This document shows positions 8,111 through 20,300 of a DNA stretch of 60,000 bases, in pieces. The notes beneath the pieces were generated by a model that saw only the letters and a program-made list of their open reading frames with translations, searched no databases and was not told the origin of the DNA. A program made the translations under genes and the position numbers. Origin of the DNA: Lineus longissimus (lineage: Eukaryota; Nemertea; Pilidiophora; Heteronemertea; Lineidae); contig NC_088310.1 in the NCBI RefSeq assembly GCF_910592395.1, positions 4,597,501 to 4,657,500 on the forward strand. Reading direction: 5' to 3'. The stretch's first letter is position 1. The number at the start of each line of letters is the position of its first letter.

Positions 8111-11100
8111 AGTTCATAATTTTCCCCAAGTAGCCCATATACTACTTGCATTTTCCATTAGGCTTGACAGGACCAATTAAGCAGGTGCACTAATTGGCTT
8201 AATTGGCTAGGCCCGCAATAGCTGGTAATGGTAAGATTACCACAATGAAACCAAACCTACACTGAATAATGGATTACAGCGACACAGAAGAATGGCTAAA
8301 GTTGTGTATAACTTAACACTAAAGATGGCTAGCTTCATAAAACCAATTAAAAGAATAGATTGGAGCAAACACTTTAAACATTGCACTAAAGAGTTGCTAA
8401 AAATTCATTCAACCACACTGAAGAATTCTCAATGGTGAATGGAGCAGCCTCTGTATGTTGTTGCTAGCAGAAGTTTCCCCTTGAAATGAAAGGTGAATGG
8501 GCGAAGGTAGATTACAGTGAGTCATACTATCAAATGGAAAGGCTCTTTAATGCAATAATAGCATCAAGCACTTAAGCTACCCCCAAGCCTGATCAAGGAT
8601 TGCTTACTGATGGGGATAAACATGTTTACATCCTGCAAATGTTGTTCTTCGATCAAGATGCAACTTTCCCCTAACTTCTGGTGAGATGCTAGAAGTGTCT
8701 GTTTCCAATGGAATTGTGTCAATCAGCTCCAATAAGATTTTGCATAATAAAACATCAGATTGAACCATTGTATCAAGTTCATCTTACCAGACAGCAACCC
8801 AATGAGAAGGATTTCTAAGAAGATTACTTATAGAATTTCATGTGAAGGTGACCCATCATTCTTTGAATCAAAACAACCAGCCTAACACATTCTGTAACAG
8901 TAAGTTGGATGGATATCAAACATATACTTAGGGACAACCTCAAAATGCACTCATGCTAGTAAAAATGGTTGATCAGTTTGGCAAGCTGAGTTGTTTCTCT
9001 TTACCCCACTTTTCATTTTCAGTTAAGGATTGGGTAACTAATATGAGGCAAAATATCACTCTCCCTTTCATTTTTCAGCTTAGATACCTTAGCCGGAGAG
9101 TAACTAAACCAGATTCACCACTCCTTGCCTAGGTGAACTTTGAGATAGTCCCTTATTTCTCCCTCGGCTTCATCACATTTTGTAGTACTTGGGATGTCAA
9201 TCAAGCGCATTGGTACATACACTATGTACCTGGGCATGAAATATCGTCCACCCATCTATAACCCAATGAACAATACATCATATTCAAAAACATACAAAAA
9301 TATTGAATCTTGTTAGCAAGGAACATGTTATATACTATGGCGAACTTGGTAACACCACAGGGGCAGCAGGTATGATGTTTACAGACATATGCAATAAAGC
9401 CGCCAAATTGCCTGAACTAAGGTAATTTTATCATCATAACAATAAGATGTGGGTTAGGACCTGGGTAGCTCCAGGCTTCTTCTAATTATTTACAACTATC
9501 CTTGAGGTCAATAGTTCTTTCTATGATTGTATTAGGCCTAGGATGTTTTTGATATGCCGGGAAATCAACCTGATTTCTTTAACCCATTCCACTTTAAACT
9601 AAATGTTACCATAAAATTTTCCTAAAATCCTTGTTTGGTCACATAAAACCAGCAACATAGAACAAGTGCTGGAGAGAAACTATGAATAAATGTAAATGTA
9701 TATAAATTATTTACATAAAAACAATGAAAGCAAGTGGCACTCCTGACACAATGACCAATTGCCCAATTTTGCTCATAAACGGCTTGGAAATTATCAGTCA
9801 TCAATCAATAACTGATATCACGATATTGTTAACGGCCGTGACCAGAACACATAACCCAATTGCAACTCGATTGATCTCTGACAGGGTGAAATCGGCAAAT
9901 AATTAAGAATAAAATAGTGTTTCACTTTAACAAGGATCATGATTGTTGTGCAATGGCCATAGTATTTGCATTTAAGTTTTTGTCCATCTTACGAAGAAGC
10001 AGACAGCATTGCTATTTTTGTAAATAGAAATAAAATTGTTATTTTAGACAAAAAATTATACTTTTGACAAATCTTTTATACCTCATAATCTATGGTGTGT
10101 TCATTTCTCACTTTATTATCACAGACAATTTATTAATTATTGCGTTTTTTACCATTGCATGAAAGAATACTTTCAAGTTATCTGGGTCAAAGTTTTCGTG
10201 GTTATGAATGGACAGCATTTATCTGAAATCAAACCTCATTATCAGTCTGATACAAAGATCTTTTCTGGTATTCTGATTCTGTGAATACAATGTTGCATGT
10301 CATATCCAATGAAGTATTGCCACAAAACTCAACAATAGATATTGTATCTAATGAAATAACCCCACTATATTTGGTAAGGGTAATCAAGGGCATTATGACA
10401 TCAGCAGGGACATGTGGGTGTGGATATGGCACTGGGGATCAAGTTAAGTAAACCACGGGCATGCGAAAATAAGAGCACAGTAGCCCTACAAGCAGCCTTA
10501 CGACACATATAAAAAAGAATGTGATTTACTATTGTATCATGTGTGTAAATTGTCAGTAAGGCTGCAGTGTTTGTCAGTGGATTGTGGGGCTATCAAGCTT
10601 ATATTTTCACGTGCCTGTGAGTCAACTATTTCAAATGCATGCTTCGTTCAATCTCACAACCAACAAAGTCAAGACCACCAATCATGACCTCGTCTCCAAA
10701 GATACACACACTAAATGCCAAATGAGATGGCAAATAAAGGGTCAATCATCACAAATTGAAAGTAAATAGTCCAATGATTAATTATTGACCAGTACAATCT
10801 GATATGAATACAAAGAGGACAAAATCAATAGATCATTAGGTTAATTGATTGCAGTATTGAGTGGTGAACCCGATATGTAGACAACCTGAGACATGTCTGT
10901 GATGGTGGGACAGACTTATATATTGTATTGGACGAAACCTGCAATGATAATCGCATGAGACAACAATCTTGCATCGGCAGAGCCTTCTAAGCTGCCAGTT
11001 AACAGGAATTGGTCATCACTGTTACCAATCAAACCAACATACAATCTTCTTACCGATTACGGCATATCTCTGCTATCAAAATCTCTCATTAGCGGGGAGG

Positions 11101-12286
11101 CGACGTTGATACATGAGATGGCACAAAAGGTGATTTTTGTGCCAGAACTCAATGCTGTGTAGCCTCATCCTATAAGTTTTAAGTGCTTTCTAAAGCAATA
11201 CTGGCTTAAAGATCTCTTACAAGCCATCATCCCTTCTGAAGTCTGAGCTTTTTCAATTACACAGACTCGGAGAATGAATCTGCCATCCTGAAAGTTGCAT
11301 TCCTGACAAGAAACACAGCTACCTTCTCATTCTTAAGTTTGCGGTTTTGAACCTTCTCAGGTGATTAATGAAGTTTCTAAACTGATGCTTTCCCCTTCAA
11401 AGTTCTCATTGAATGTCAAGGAAAAACATTAATAGTAACACAGACTACTGTATCATGTTAGACTCAGTTTAAAGGATTTTGGTACTTGTTTCAGAGGAAT
11501 CTTTTTTTGTTGAATTATCATTTCTAGTATTCCAAGTAGGCCTAAAACACAACTGAACATTCCCTCCATAACATTGATGCTTGTCTGTATAACATTTTGT
11601 TAGACCATTCTGCGATGGTGGCTTACATTCCAGCATCATAACAGAAATTGAAGAAGAAATACCTTAATTAACTGGTTAGCTTCAAATACTATGGAGTAAA
11701 GAGTATTCAAGAGGTTTTTCAACAAAGATAGTTGCCAGTCTCTATGCGCACTGGAAAGTATGCAATGATCTTCAGGTTTGTATATACTAAACAGCCTTGG
11801 CCATTTTTGTCCCGATACTAGACTAAAATGTTTTTCTCAGGTGATTAAAACATAAATGTGTGTCACACTGTCTTCCCAGGACTGATATAACAAGCATGTT
11901 CATCAAATATCACATATCAATAGTAGTTTTACTGAGAGGAATTGGTAAATCAGCAACATTTATGCCTGATTTACCTAGAATTGACAAAAGCAACAATTTA
12001 TACTGAAAACACTTATGAATTTATAGTCAAGGTAACTCAAAAATCGGCATCAATAAAAACACATGGGGGGTGGAGCATCCAGGGAGTTGCTCAGGGGACA
12101 GGTACCCTCATCCTTCCAAAGGGCCTTAGCTGCTTGACTTGAAAAGCTGCTAAGCCATGATTATTGCAGCAGTTCACATGATTTTAAAATGTTTCGGAAC
12201 CACCAGTAACTAAGGCACGTGACGGATATACCCATTCTGCTTCTTTGATACCAAATTGCTGAGTTTCCTCGGTCTAAACTTTAGAC

Positions 12287-14842
12287 TTACTTGTAGATGA
12301 TAAACGCTGCCATCCCCAACATCACTATCAGTGGAATCACCACGGCCGCTATAATGATACTATTATGGTCGGTATCAGCAGTGTGAACTTCGCCTATCCC
12401 GGGCAATGAAGAGTTTGTCGTGGAAATACTAGGGGGTGTGGCGTATTTACTAGTCGTCAATGTCGTTTCATAAGACTTTGGTGTCGTAGGCCGAGTACTC
12501 GTCATTACTGTCGTTGTTTCGGTTTTACAATGGCTATAATCCAGCGACCAATTTGCTGATAATGTTTTTGGACACTCTCGGATGAGATTTACAGTTTGCA
12601 TATTTTTTGTCGTGGCATTGCAATCACAGTTTTTTTCAATGGTCTGTATGGCTCGCGTTAAGGCGTTGTCTTTCGTCCCTCCCTCCTTCAAGCTGGCGAC
12701 TTTGTTGTCTTGGTGATGTATGACGAAGTCCAGGAAGTTTGGCAATGGTGGTGGCATTGGAATTATGTACAGGCAGCCGCTGTCTTGAGCCATCGCGACC
12801 TGAAAGATCAAATAACAAATAACAAAATTTTAATAACAGTATATCCTGGATTTGAGAATGGTAATGCATGTAATGTGAATAGCTTTATGGATAATGATAA
12901 TGATAATGGTTCTGCTATGGTAATGGTCATGACAAAAGTAAAGGTAAATGCTAAGACTAAGGCTGGCTTCTGTTGATATTGCAGGCAGTAGGATTTGTAT
13001 ACACGAAGGCTAGTGAAGGCAGAATCTTGTGGTTTGAGCAATGCAAAGATTGCAGCCTTTATGCGTCCTCCAATAAACTTCCAGCAGCTTGTGCTGGATG
13101 CATGGATGATGCACAAGTTCTCATAAAGCCTCCGGAATCTGATGAGCAGCCTTATTACAGAAGACAATGGAAACAAACCAAGATCAACTTATATTAGACA
13201 ACAGAAACTCTTGCAAACATCTCCTTAGCCGTTACTCACAACAGGCACCAACTATACCAAGAAGACATAAGTAGACATAGTTTTTGAAGCGTGTTTTTCC
13301 TCATCAAGGTATATCCTACAAGGTTCTAGCAGCTGTGGGAACTTCAAGAAAGAACCTTTTTTTGACTTATGCATGAGATATCTAGTCATCTCCATCTTCC
13401 ACTCTATTACTCTAACATTTATCATTGTAGCAGATTTGACAGTTGCTTTTTAAGATTACATCATGGCAGTTGAGTGGTGATAACTGTTTGCTAACAATGC
13501 AGTTGCAACAATTCTCCAGCAACATGAATGTTCCTTTATTGGTGGTTGCAATGTGATTGTGGCCATCAATCTCTTTAGCTATGAACCAGTGGCCAAATTT
13601 TAAACATTGCTTCTTAAAAAGATATCATGACGACAACATTTGATGTCCAAAGTCCAAATATTTTTTTCATTTTTTTTCCTGCTCAAAATGAAGAAACATC
13701 ATCAGCCCCTTTGCACACTTGACATAGGTCACCATGTGCACAGAGATAAATTTGATATAAATGAATTATACAGGAAGAAGTAACGACATGAGTAATGATA
13801 TTTGGCAAATTGCTCAATTTTCCCTACCAAAAATAAGTAAAACTAATCTTGATTATACGTACTTTAGCTTTACAATGATCCAGGAATAAAACCAGCGAGA
13901 AACATTTGATGCAGGCTCCACATCGACAATGTCGTGCAACAAATTACACATTGTCGTAGTGAGCAGTAAATGGATAATTTGCAGTTCCTGGTCCTCAGTA
14001 ATTTGTCAATTAGTCTTTCATAATCACAGTAATTTAGGGTCATTTCAAAGACAGATTAAGTATTGCTTTAGCTTTGCTTTGCAAACATGAAAGATTTAGG
14101 CCAAATCAGGTGTTCCGATACTTTATATGCAGAAGTCATGATAGCATACCTTTTATAATCACGAGTATAGACACAAACCTGATGCTATGCCTAGACAGAT
14201 AACTAGGACATTGGTACTCTGGGATTGGCGCACAATATCTCTATGGTAAATCATTTCAAGAGGGCCGTGCATGAGTAAACATGCACATTATAATGCAATT
14301 CTATTCAAATATCTAAAAAAATACAAAAGATAGCCCAGGGTCGTGGGTCATGTTTGGCATAGTAAAATCTCAACACACATCCAGAACATGCCAAAGATGA
14401 TGTTTTTGTATTTACTTATGTTGATAACATCAAAAATAGTTTTGACAGCACATGTTGTGTACATGCTGGAGATTTGTCAGTTCCCCAGGGCTACAAAATA
14501 GTTCGAAATGTGGCCGCTTTTTTTTAATGGAAATTTGCCTGAGGAAGTAGAATGCTGAATAAGTTATTGAGAATGAGTAAAGTTCTACTTTATTGTGAAT
14601 AAATTTGGCTTGCAAATTCTTAGAATGTGAAAATAGCTCAAATCAAAATGATCCATCTAAACTTGATGCTGTAGTAATAAGAGACATTTAAAGAGTTTTA
14701 GGATACTTACATTTAGGTCAGTGATAACATCACTGAGAATCCTGTACGCCTGGCTCTTGTGATAAACATTACTTTTCATCAAGGAGGATGTTATGGTATG
14801 AGGAGATAACATCATTAATGGATGGCAAGGCACTTTTGACAT
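12287..14842 (-). CDS. Unrecognised single-pass membrane protein, partial (two exons)
   Basis: Two exons join in phase 0: 14842-14711 (donor GTAAGT) and 12799-12287 or slightly shorter (acceptor TTTCAG). The first contributes 44 residues, with an ATG at 14842 preceded by an in-frame stop. It may instead be internal, since no signal peptide is visible. The second exon has a short Cys-containing ectodomain (NCDCN, a Cys before a KTL segment), then a Thr/Ser-rich stalk typical of O-glycosylated membrane proteins, then one hydrophobic segment (IIIAAVVIPLIVMLGMAAFII). The apparent stop right after the membrane segment sits inside a perfect donor (AA|GTAAGT at about 12289), so the protein probably continues into a cytoplasmic exon that I could not place. 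The family is not recognised. Confidence 0.5.
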
Positions 14843-15113
14843 TTATATGTCATGAGCAGGTAGTATTGATATAAATGTGTAATGTACAACACTTCTCAAG
14901 TATTCCGGGGCATGTCCAGGATTCTGACAGGAGGGGTCTGAATTTCATGACAAGGGTCTGAAGAATTTTGCCTTGTTTGGTCAATATATCGATGTTACTT
15001 ATGGACAGAACTGTAATGATGTCTAAGCTGGTCTAGACCAATTCCATCAGACATCACAGAAGCAGCTTACTCAGTGATCAATATCAATGTCTTTATTTGT
15101 GTCTGACTCATTA
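14843..15113. other. Short non-coding spacer
   Basis: No gene or distinct repeat is visible between the membrane-protein exon and the first MITE. Confidence 0.5.
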
Positions 15114-15291
15114 CAGTAGAACCTCTCTATTAAGGACAACCTCGGGACTGACAAGTGCTGCCCTTAATAGAGAGGTGCCCAGATTAGAGAGGTCAAATCG
15201 AATGGAAACAACCAATTTGGGACCAAAACTAGTGTCCTTAATAGAGAGGTTGTCCTTAATAGAGAGGTGTCTGCTAAGGGAGGTTCCACTG
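15114..15291. mobile_element. MITE copy 1, TA-flanked, CTCTCTATTAAGGACA family
   Basis: The 178-bp element begins CAGTAGAACCTC and ends GAGGTTCCACTG, an imperfect terminal inverted repeat, and is flanked by TA on both sides. Internal segments of CCTCTCTATTAAGGACA and its complement make it largely self-complementary. The TA duplication and small size point to a non-autonomous Tc1/mariner-like element. The overlapping ORFs seen on both strands are artefacts of the palindrome. Confidence 0.85.
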
Positions 15292-15526
15292 TATATCACT
15301 GGAAGAAGATGATGGTGCTGATTTAGGAATATTGATCTTGCTTAGTACAGCAGATTTTGGAAGTGTTTGTAGGCATCATTATGATCTATTATTGATGCAG
15401 AGCTCACTAGTATAATCTGCCAACCCAATTAGGGGTTAAATAGATAATCTGATATGCCAAGGTTGCTTTGCATGAGAAAAGGTTATAAGAGAGGAGGCTT
15501 CAAAAGATAAATGTCACACCTATATA

Positions 15527-15702
15527 CAGTGGAACCTTCCTTAGCGGACACCTCACTATTAGGGACAACCTCTCTATTAAGGCCACTAGTTTTAGTCCCA
15601 AATTGGTACTTTCCATTCAATTTGACCTCTCTAATCAGGACACCTCTCTATAAAGGACAGCATTTGTCTGTCCTGAGTGTCCTTGATAGAGAGGTTATAC
15701 TG
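15527..15702. mobile_element. MITE copy 2, same family
   Basis: This element begins CAGTGGAACCTTCC and ends GGTTATACTG. It shares with copy 1 the internal CCTCTCTATTAAGG, the CCAAATTGG(T)-like block and the closing TTGATAGAGAGGTT. The left flank is TA and the right flank TT, so one flank has decayed. It lies 235 bp from copy 1 in the same orientation. Confidence 0.8.
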
Positions 15703-17337
15703 TTTATGCCTGATAGACAGTTGAATAAGTGGTGGTGGGGTGTAAATAACCCCCTTGGGCAAAAAACCGTTGAAGATAATCTTTATAGAGCAAATCTTGA
15801 AAATTGATCATGAAAATGACCCTCCCTCCAACAATACTGGCTAGGCCTATGTATAGAAGTGGGGCCTAAGGCTAATATTACCACATGGGCTCTCTAAAAG
15901 TTGGTACTGCCGATGGGGTGACCCTCACGAACATGAGAATGACAGGCGTGGTATACCCAGGGTTGCTAGCTAACCTGGGCTTACAACTAGCTACTACTAG
16001 GCTTGATGACCTACCTTAGACTTCATTGAAGTAACTGACAGCATCAAAATCACTAGTTTCCAGTGATAAGTGTGATAGGAATGAATTTGGAATAGACCGG
16101 GTTGCAGCGCTGCCTTAAACATTGTTATAGTTTAAACAATCCACAAACTTAACGGGATATATCAGTGGTCTAGTTTAATAAATCCGCTGACGAATCTTTA
16201 TGGTCATAATCCGCATAGTGTGACTTCCCAAACTCATCCGAGATTAAACCGATTGTAAGCCGTTGCTCTGACCCTTCTCTACAAACTTCTTGATATCATA
16301 TGCTATCGTCTGCTACCTTCCCGATTTCCCGCGTCTTGCTTAGTTCCAGGTAAATGGCAAAATTATGCGCGTGACTAGTTGGTGTAACGTATAAAATTGT
16401 CCGGCAACATGAAGTGTGCCATATCGCCACAATAGAACGTGCGACTTACTCCGGGGCTGTTATCCTACTCATTGATATACTAAGTAAGAAAACCTCACTG
16501 GACGGGCACGAGAGTCAGATAGCCAGCTGGAGGAGTCAAATATGGTTTGATGAATAGCACATCCACCAGTGTAGTTCTGAGATTATCATCTTATACGATG
16601 AAATATTTTTTGGTCGTTCAATTCTGGCATCTTTAACTGTGATGGCATGAGCAATAGTTGTCTGTGTTGGCAAAGAGAATGTTGCTGTACACCTAATGCG
16701 GGCATAAAGGCGAATCCATTGGTCTAATCCTCCGCTTTGCATGGAGTGGGGAAGGCAAGGGGGTTTGATGAATAGCGTGGGGATGAGGCTTTTTGATTAC
16801 CATGGGCCTAGTCTGTGCCCTTTAACAGTGGCAAGTATGGACTAACACCCAGATCAACTCCAAGCACTCCTCTGATGAGCGCAGAATCGAGAAATAACTC
16901 TAAGAACTAACTTATTTCAGAGATAAATTATTGTTTATTTACATTTTTACACTTGAACATCATTCCTTACATGAACATCATTCCGTACATTTGGCATGTA
17001 GTTTATAATAGTCTCAGGTGTTAGTTGGACAGTATACAATACAGTTATTTAAGTACTGCTTAAAACTTTTAACATTTATACGGATTTCTCAAGAGAACTC
17101 ACTTTCTCTCACAATGTCTTTAACTGTTCTGTCTAAAGAGGATTAGAAAGCTCAGCCCACAACCCAGAACTATTCTCTACAGATATTCTGGTACAACAAT
17201 TTAATCACATGTTGACAATCTGGTCAGTCTTGACAGCGCTTTTCTTTGCATTGTGTTTACCAAGTGCCTGATATTTGCACAGTGTGAGTGGAAACTTGAT
17301 TTCCACATGACAACTGGTATATAACATTGCCCACAAT
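15703..17337. other. Intergenic region and probable COG2 3'UTR
   Basis: No coding region was recognised. A minus-strand AATAAA at 16939-16934, about 400 bases past the COG2 stop, is the best polyadenylation signal for that gene, so about 16.9-17.3 kb is likely its 3'UTR. Confidence 0.5.
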
Positions 17338-20300
17338 CTATTTGGCATCAGCATCTGACTGGACTGTAGCAATGGCTTCTGATGATTTCCTTGCGCCCTC
17401 CACCATATCTGACAACTTCTGGTACGACTTGATGGAATTCTTTTCGGAAATGAAACCAGTGATCTGAAAATGCAAAATTGAAACAAATATAAGTACTCTG
17501 TCCGAAATGTTCTGTCACAATTCCAAAATGAGTCAGTCTGTTGGAACACTTGATGAAGGAGGAGAAACCCAAGTGCCTCAGATAACAAGAGAAGTCGTCC
17601 AGGGAATAGAGGATTCTATTATTCACTTTTCCTCTAAGGACTATGGTTTCTTTAGCCATATACCTTAGAGCAATAGGGCAGGTGCTGTTCACAAACACTA
17701 GATCCTATCTTGACACTTACCTGTTCACCTAATGCATCTACATCTATAGCGATCTGCAGTCTAATCTTATCATCGTCACTCATGCCTTGGCCCAGCGACG
17801 CAATTGAGCCACGTGCTTTCTTCAGACGTTTTAAACTATCTTCCATTTTCTTCACCGATGTCAACACATCAGACGTGATGGTAAAATACCTAAAGAAAAA
17901 AAAAGAAATGAAGTCCAGTGCAATAACTTTGTAAGATAACGACCGGTTTCATCTTAAAACTTGGAATTTGACGTCTTTGGATGCAGAATGAGTAACAAAA
18001 TAATATGCAGTGTGTACATACTGGTCTGTGAGACTCGTGAGGACCGCCGTCAGCCAGACTGACTTCCTCTCCTCAAGTAGTAGATTCTCGTGATCCTCTA
18101 CAAATACAACCAGGGGCCTTGTCAATGTCGACACATAGGATGATGCTTTACTTGGAACCTGAAAACATGGAAAAGGATGATGAAAACAAACACTTTCTAT
18201 ATTTTTTTGGAGTCTTTCCTCTTTTCGTTGGCTCTTGTAAGCCTCTGCTGCCTGCCATTATGGTTGGGAGCCGTATTACATTTTGGGCCTTAGGAGTCAT
18301 CTAAGTCCAGAAGGAGGCATCATCACAAGCTAATCTTCTTTCTCACTTGGAGGGGATGCTTTCCTTGATTTGGGCTCCAGTAAGGAATGATTCTCCAAAG
18401 TATCTCCGGAATGACCAGGACGACCTCACCAAAATTCAACAATGCACTCACTTCTCGATTTGTTCTCCTGTAAAGCCTCGGAATGTCATTCACCATTTTC
18501 AGATGCACCAAGCATTGGTTCGTCAGCTCAGAGATGATGTACTCATCAAACTTGTTCACTTGGTCTCGAAGAGATGATTGGGAATCGCTGATGCTGTCCA
18601 GGTAGACTTGGTTGTCACGACAACCCACCACGGCAAGTCTCGGCCGTATCGTCTGCTCAAAGTAGGACGGGAGCTGGAAACGGAGGAAGAGAGACAATGT
18701 TATTCCTAGAATGTTATTCCTAGAATGTTATTCCTAGAATGTTATTCCTAGAATGTTATTCCTATCACTCCCGAATTTGACTTTTTTCCTCGAGGAAGGA
18801 ATCTAGAGTCTACAATCATTGTATTCACAGTGATCAAATGTATTACAAGTCAAATTTCTTTACACTTGATGTCAAACTTGGTTGGTGGCAATAACGTCTG
18901 CCCGGAAAATCATTGGTTAGTCACTTCGTACACAAACAAATTGATATTGAAGTTATATTTAAATACAAACCTGTTGGACTAGTTTGTGAGCATCAGCAAT
19001 CAATGCAATGATCTGAGCCATGGTGATAGGTGGAGGAGCTGGCGCTGGTGATGGTGTCCTACGTGCCAGGGTCTCATCTCCATTTCCTATATTGGACTTG
19101 GTTTCTGGTTTACTTTTTTCCTCTGGTTTTTCTGTCAACTGGAAAAGATTACAAGGATGGCATTACTATGATTTCAAATCCTGCCTCTTTGCAATACACG
19201 TCTCATTACCACTCCTCAAGACCATGGACATCAGTACAAGTGCTGAAGAAAATTCACATACCTCTTTTTCTTGAACCTCTCTGATCCATGTGACATAGCG
19301 TGCCACAAGCTGTAGGGAGAGCTTCCAGAATCGATGACACAGAGGAGCTACAAACACTTTATTCGACCAACACTTATGCAGACAAGTCCACAATATTTGA
19401 GTTGCATGCAGCTGGTATAGGCCTTCTGAAAATGAGAAGAAAATTAGGTATTTGTGGATGTGCAGGCAAGTCGAATGCTAGTCAAATGGTCAATGACTCG
19501 AAACTTTTGACGAAGTTACATAAAAAAGTTAAAAGTTTTGGGTTTATATTCTGATATCAACAATGATAGAGGTTACCATCCAACTTTAAACTTTGACCCT
19601 GGTCTAGGTTGACCGTAACTTTTTCCCACAAAGTCTGACCCAGGCTTTAGCTGAGCAATGGAAGATCTGTTTATAAATAAAGTTGTTGTGATAGTGCGCA
19701 CAGGGTTTTGTACAGCTCCTCAAACGTCTATTTTTTCTAAAACCTTGGCTCACCTTGGGATGAACTGAACGGGGAGAAGAGACCTGTCTCCATAGCACCA
19801 GCAACTTCTTGAAATCTGAAAAATATTACACAATATTTGAGAATCACATTAAAAGAATAGGCCAGCAGTTCTCACTTTTCATAAATTCACACTAAATTTT
19901 TTAATACGTAGGTCTACGTACAGGAATAAAATCCAACAAGCAACTAGAGTTCAGGTTCCGGTATGTGAAGAATGGCACACCGATTATTTCCAAAAGAGAA
20001 TGCCAGAACATTTAGAACCTTTAGAACTATCAGAAAGTTTGAAACATTTAGAAGGGACCTTACTGTCGACTTGGCTCTGGGTGCAACTTCCACTGGAAAA
20101 CAACTGTTTAAGTTGCCAGAAATGTCAGCAGTATGGATTATTCAAAAACGTACCTAATTTGGAAATAAACTGGTAAACTCCATTTGAACATGAACGTATT
20201 ATAGCTGGGATGCGCACGTAACCTCTTCACACTGGCCTGGGATCCACAATGGCGTTCAAACTGGGCCAGAAAGTCCATACTTATTAAATACTTTTCATGA

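Larger units (their letters stand above)
6405..12286. other. Gene-poor intergenic stretch
   Basis: No ORF with recognisable domain content, convincing splice chain or RNA gene was found here. The stretch holds the two repeat blocks listed separately (7038-7485 and about 7690-8110). The rest is AT-rich single-copy-looking sequence with scattered short ORFs that lack codon or family support. The outer end of the polymerase element, if any, should lie in or before this region, but I could not identify terminal inverted repeats. Confidence 0.6.

Noticed and set aside
10229-10432. Minus-strand ORF considered as the cytoplasmic exon of the membrane protein
   Set aside because: The phase from the donor at about 12289 does not fit its acceptor and gives an early stop; an unseen intermediate exon would be needed.
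12973-13197. Plus-strand ORF with Cys pairs, preceded by an acceptor-like TTGCAG
   Set aside because: No partner exons, donor or family recognised, and it lies between the two minus-strand exons of the membrane protein; not enough support.
15097-15312. Overlapping ORFs on both strands
   Set aside because: Product of the palindromic MITE.
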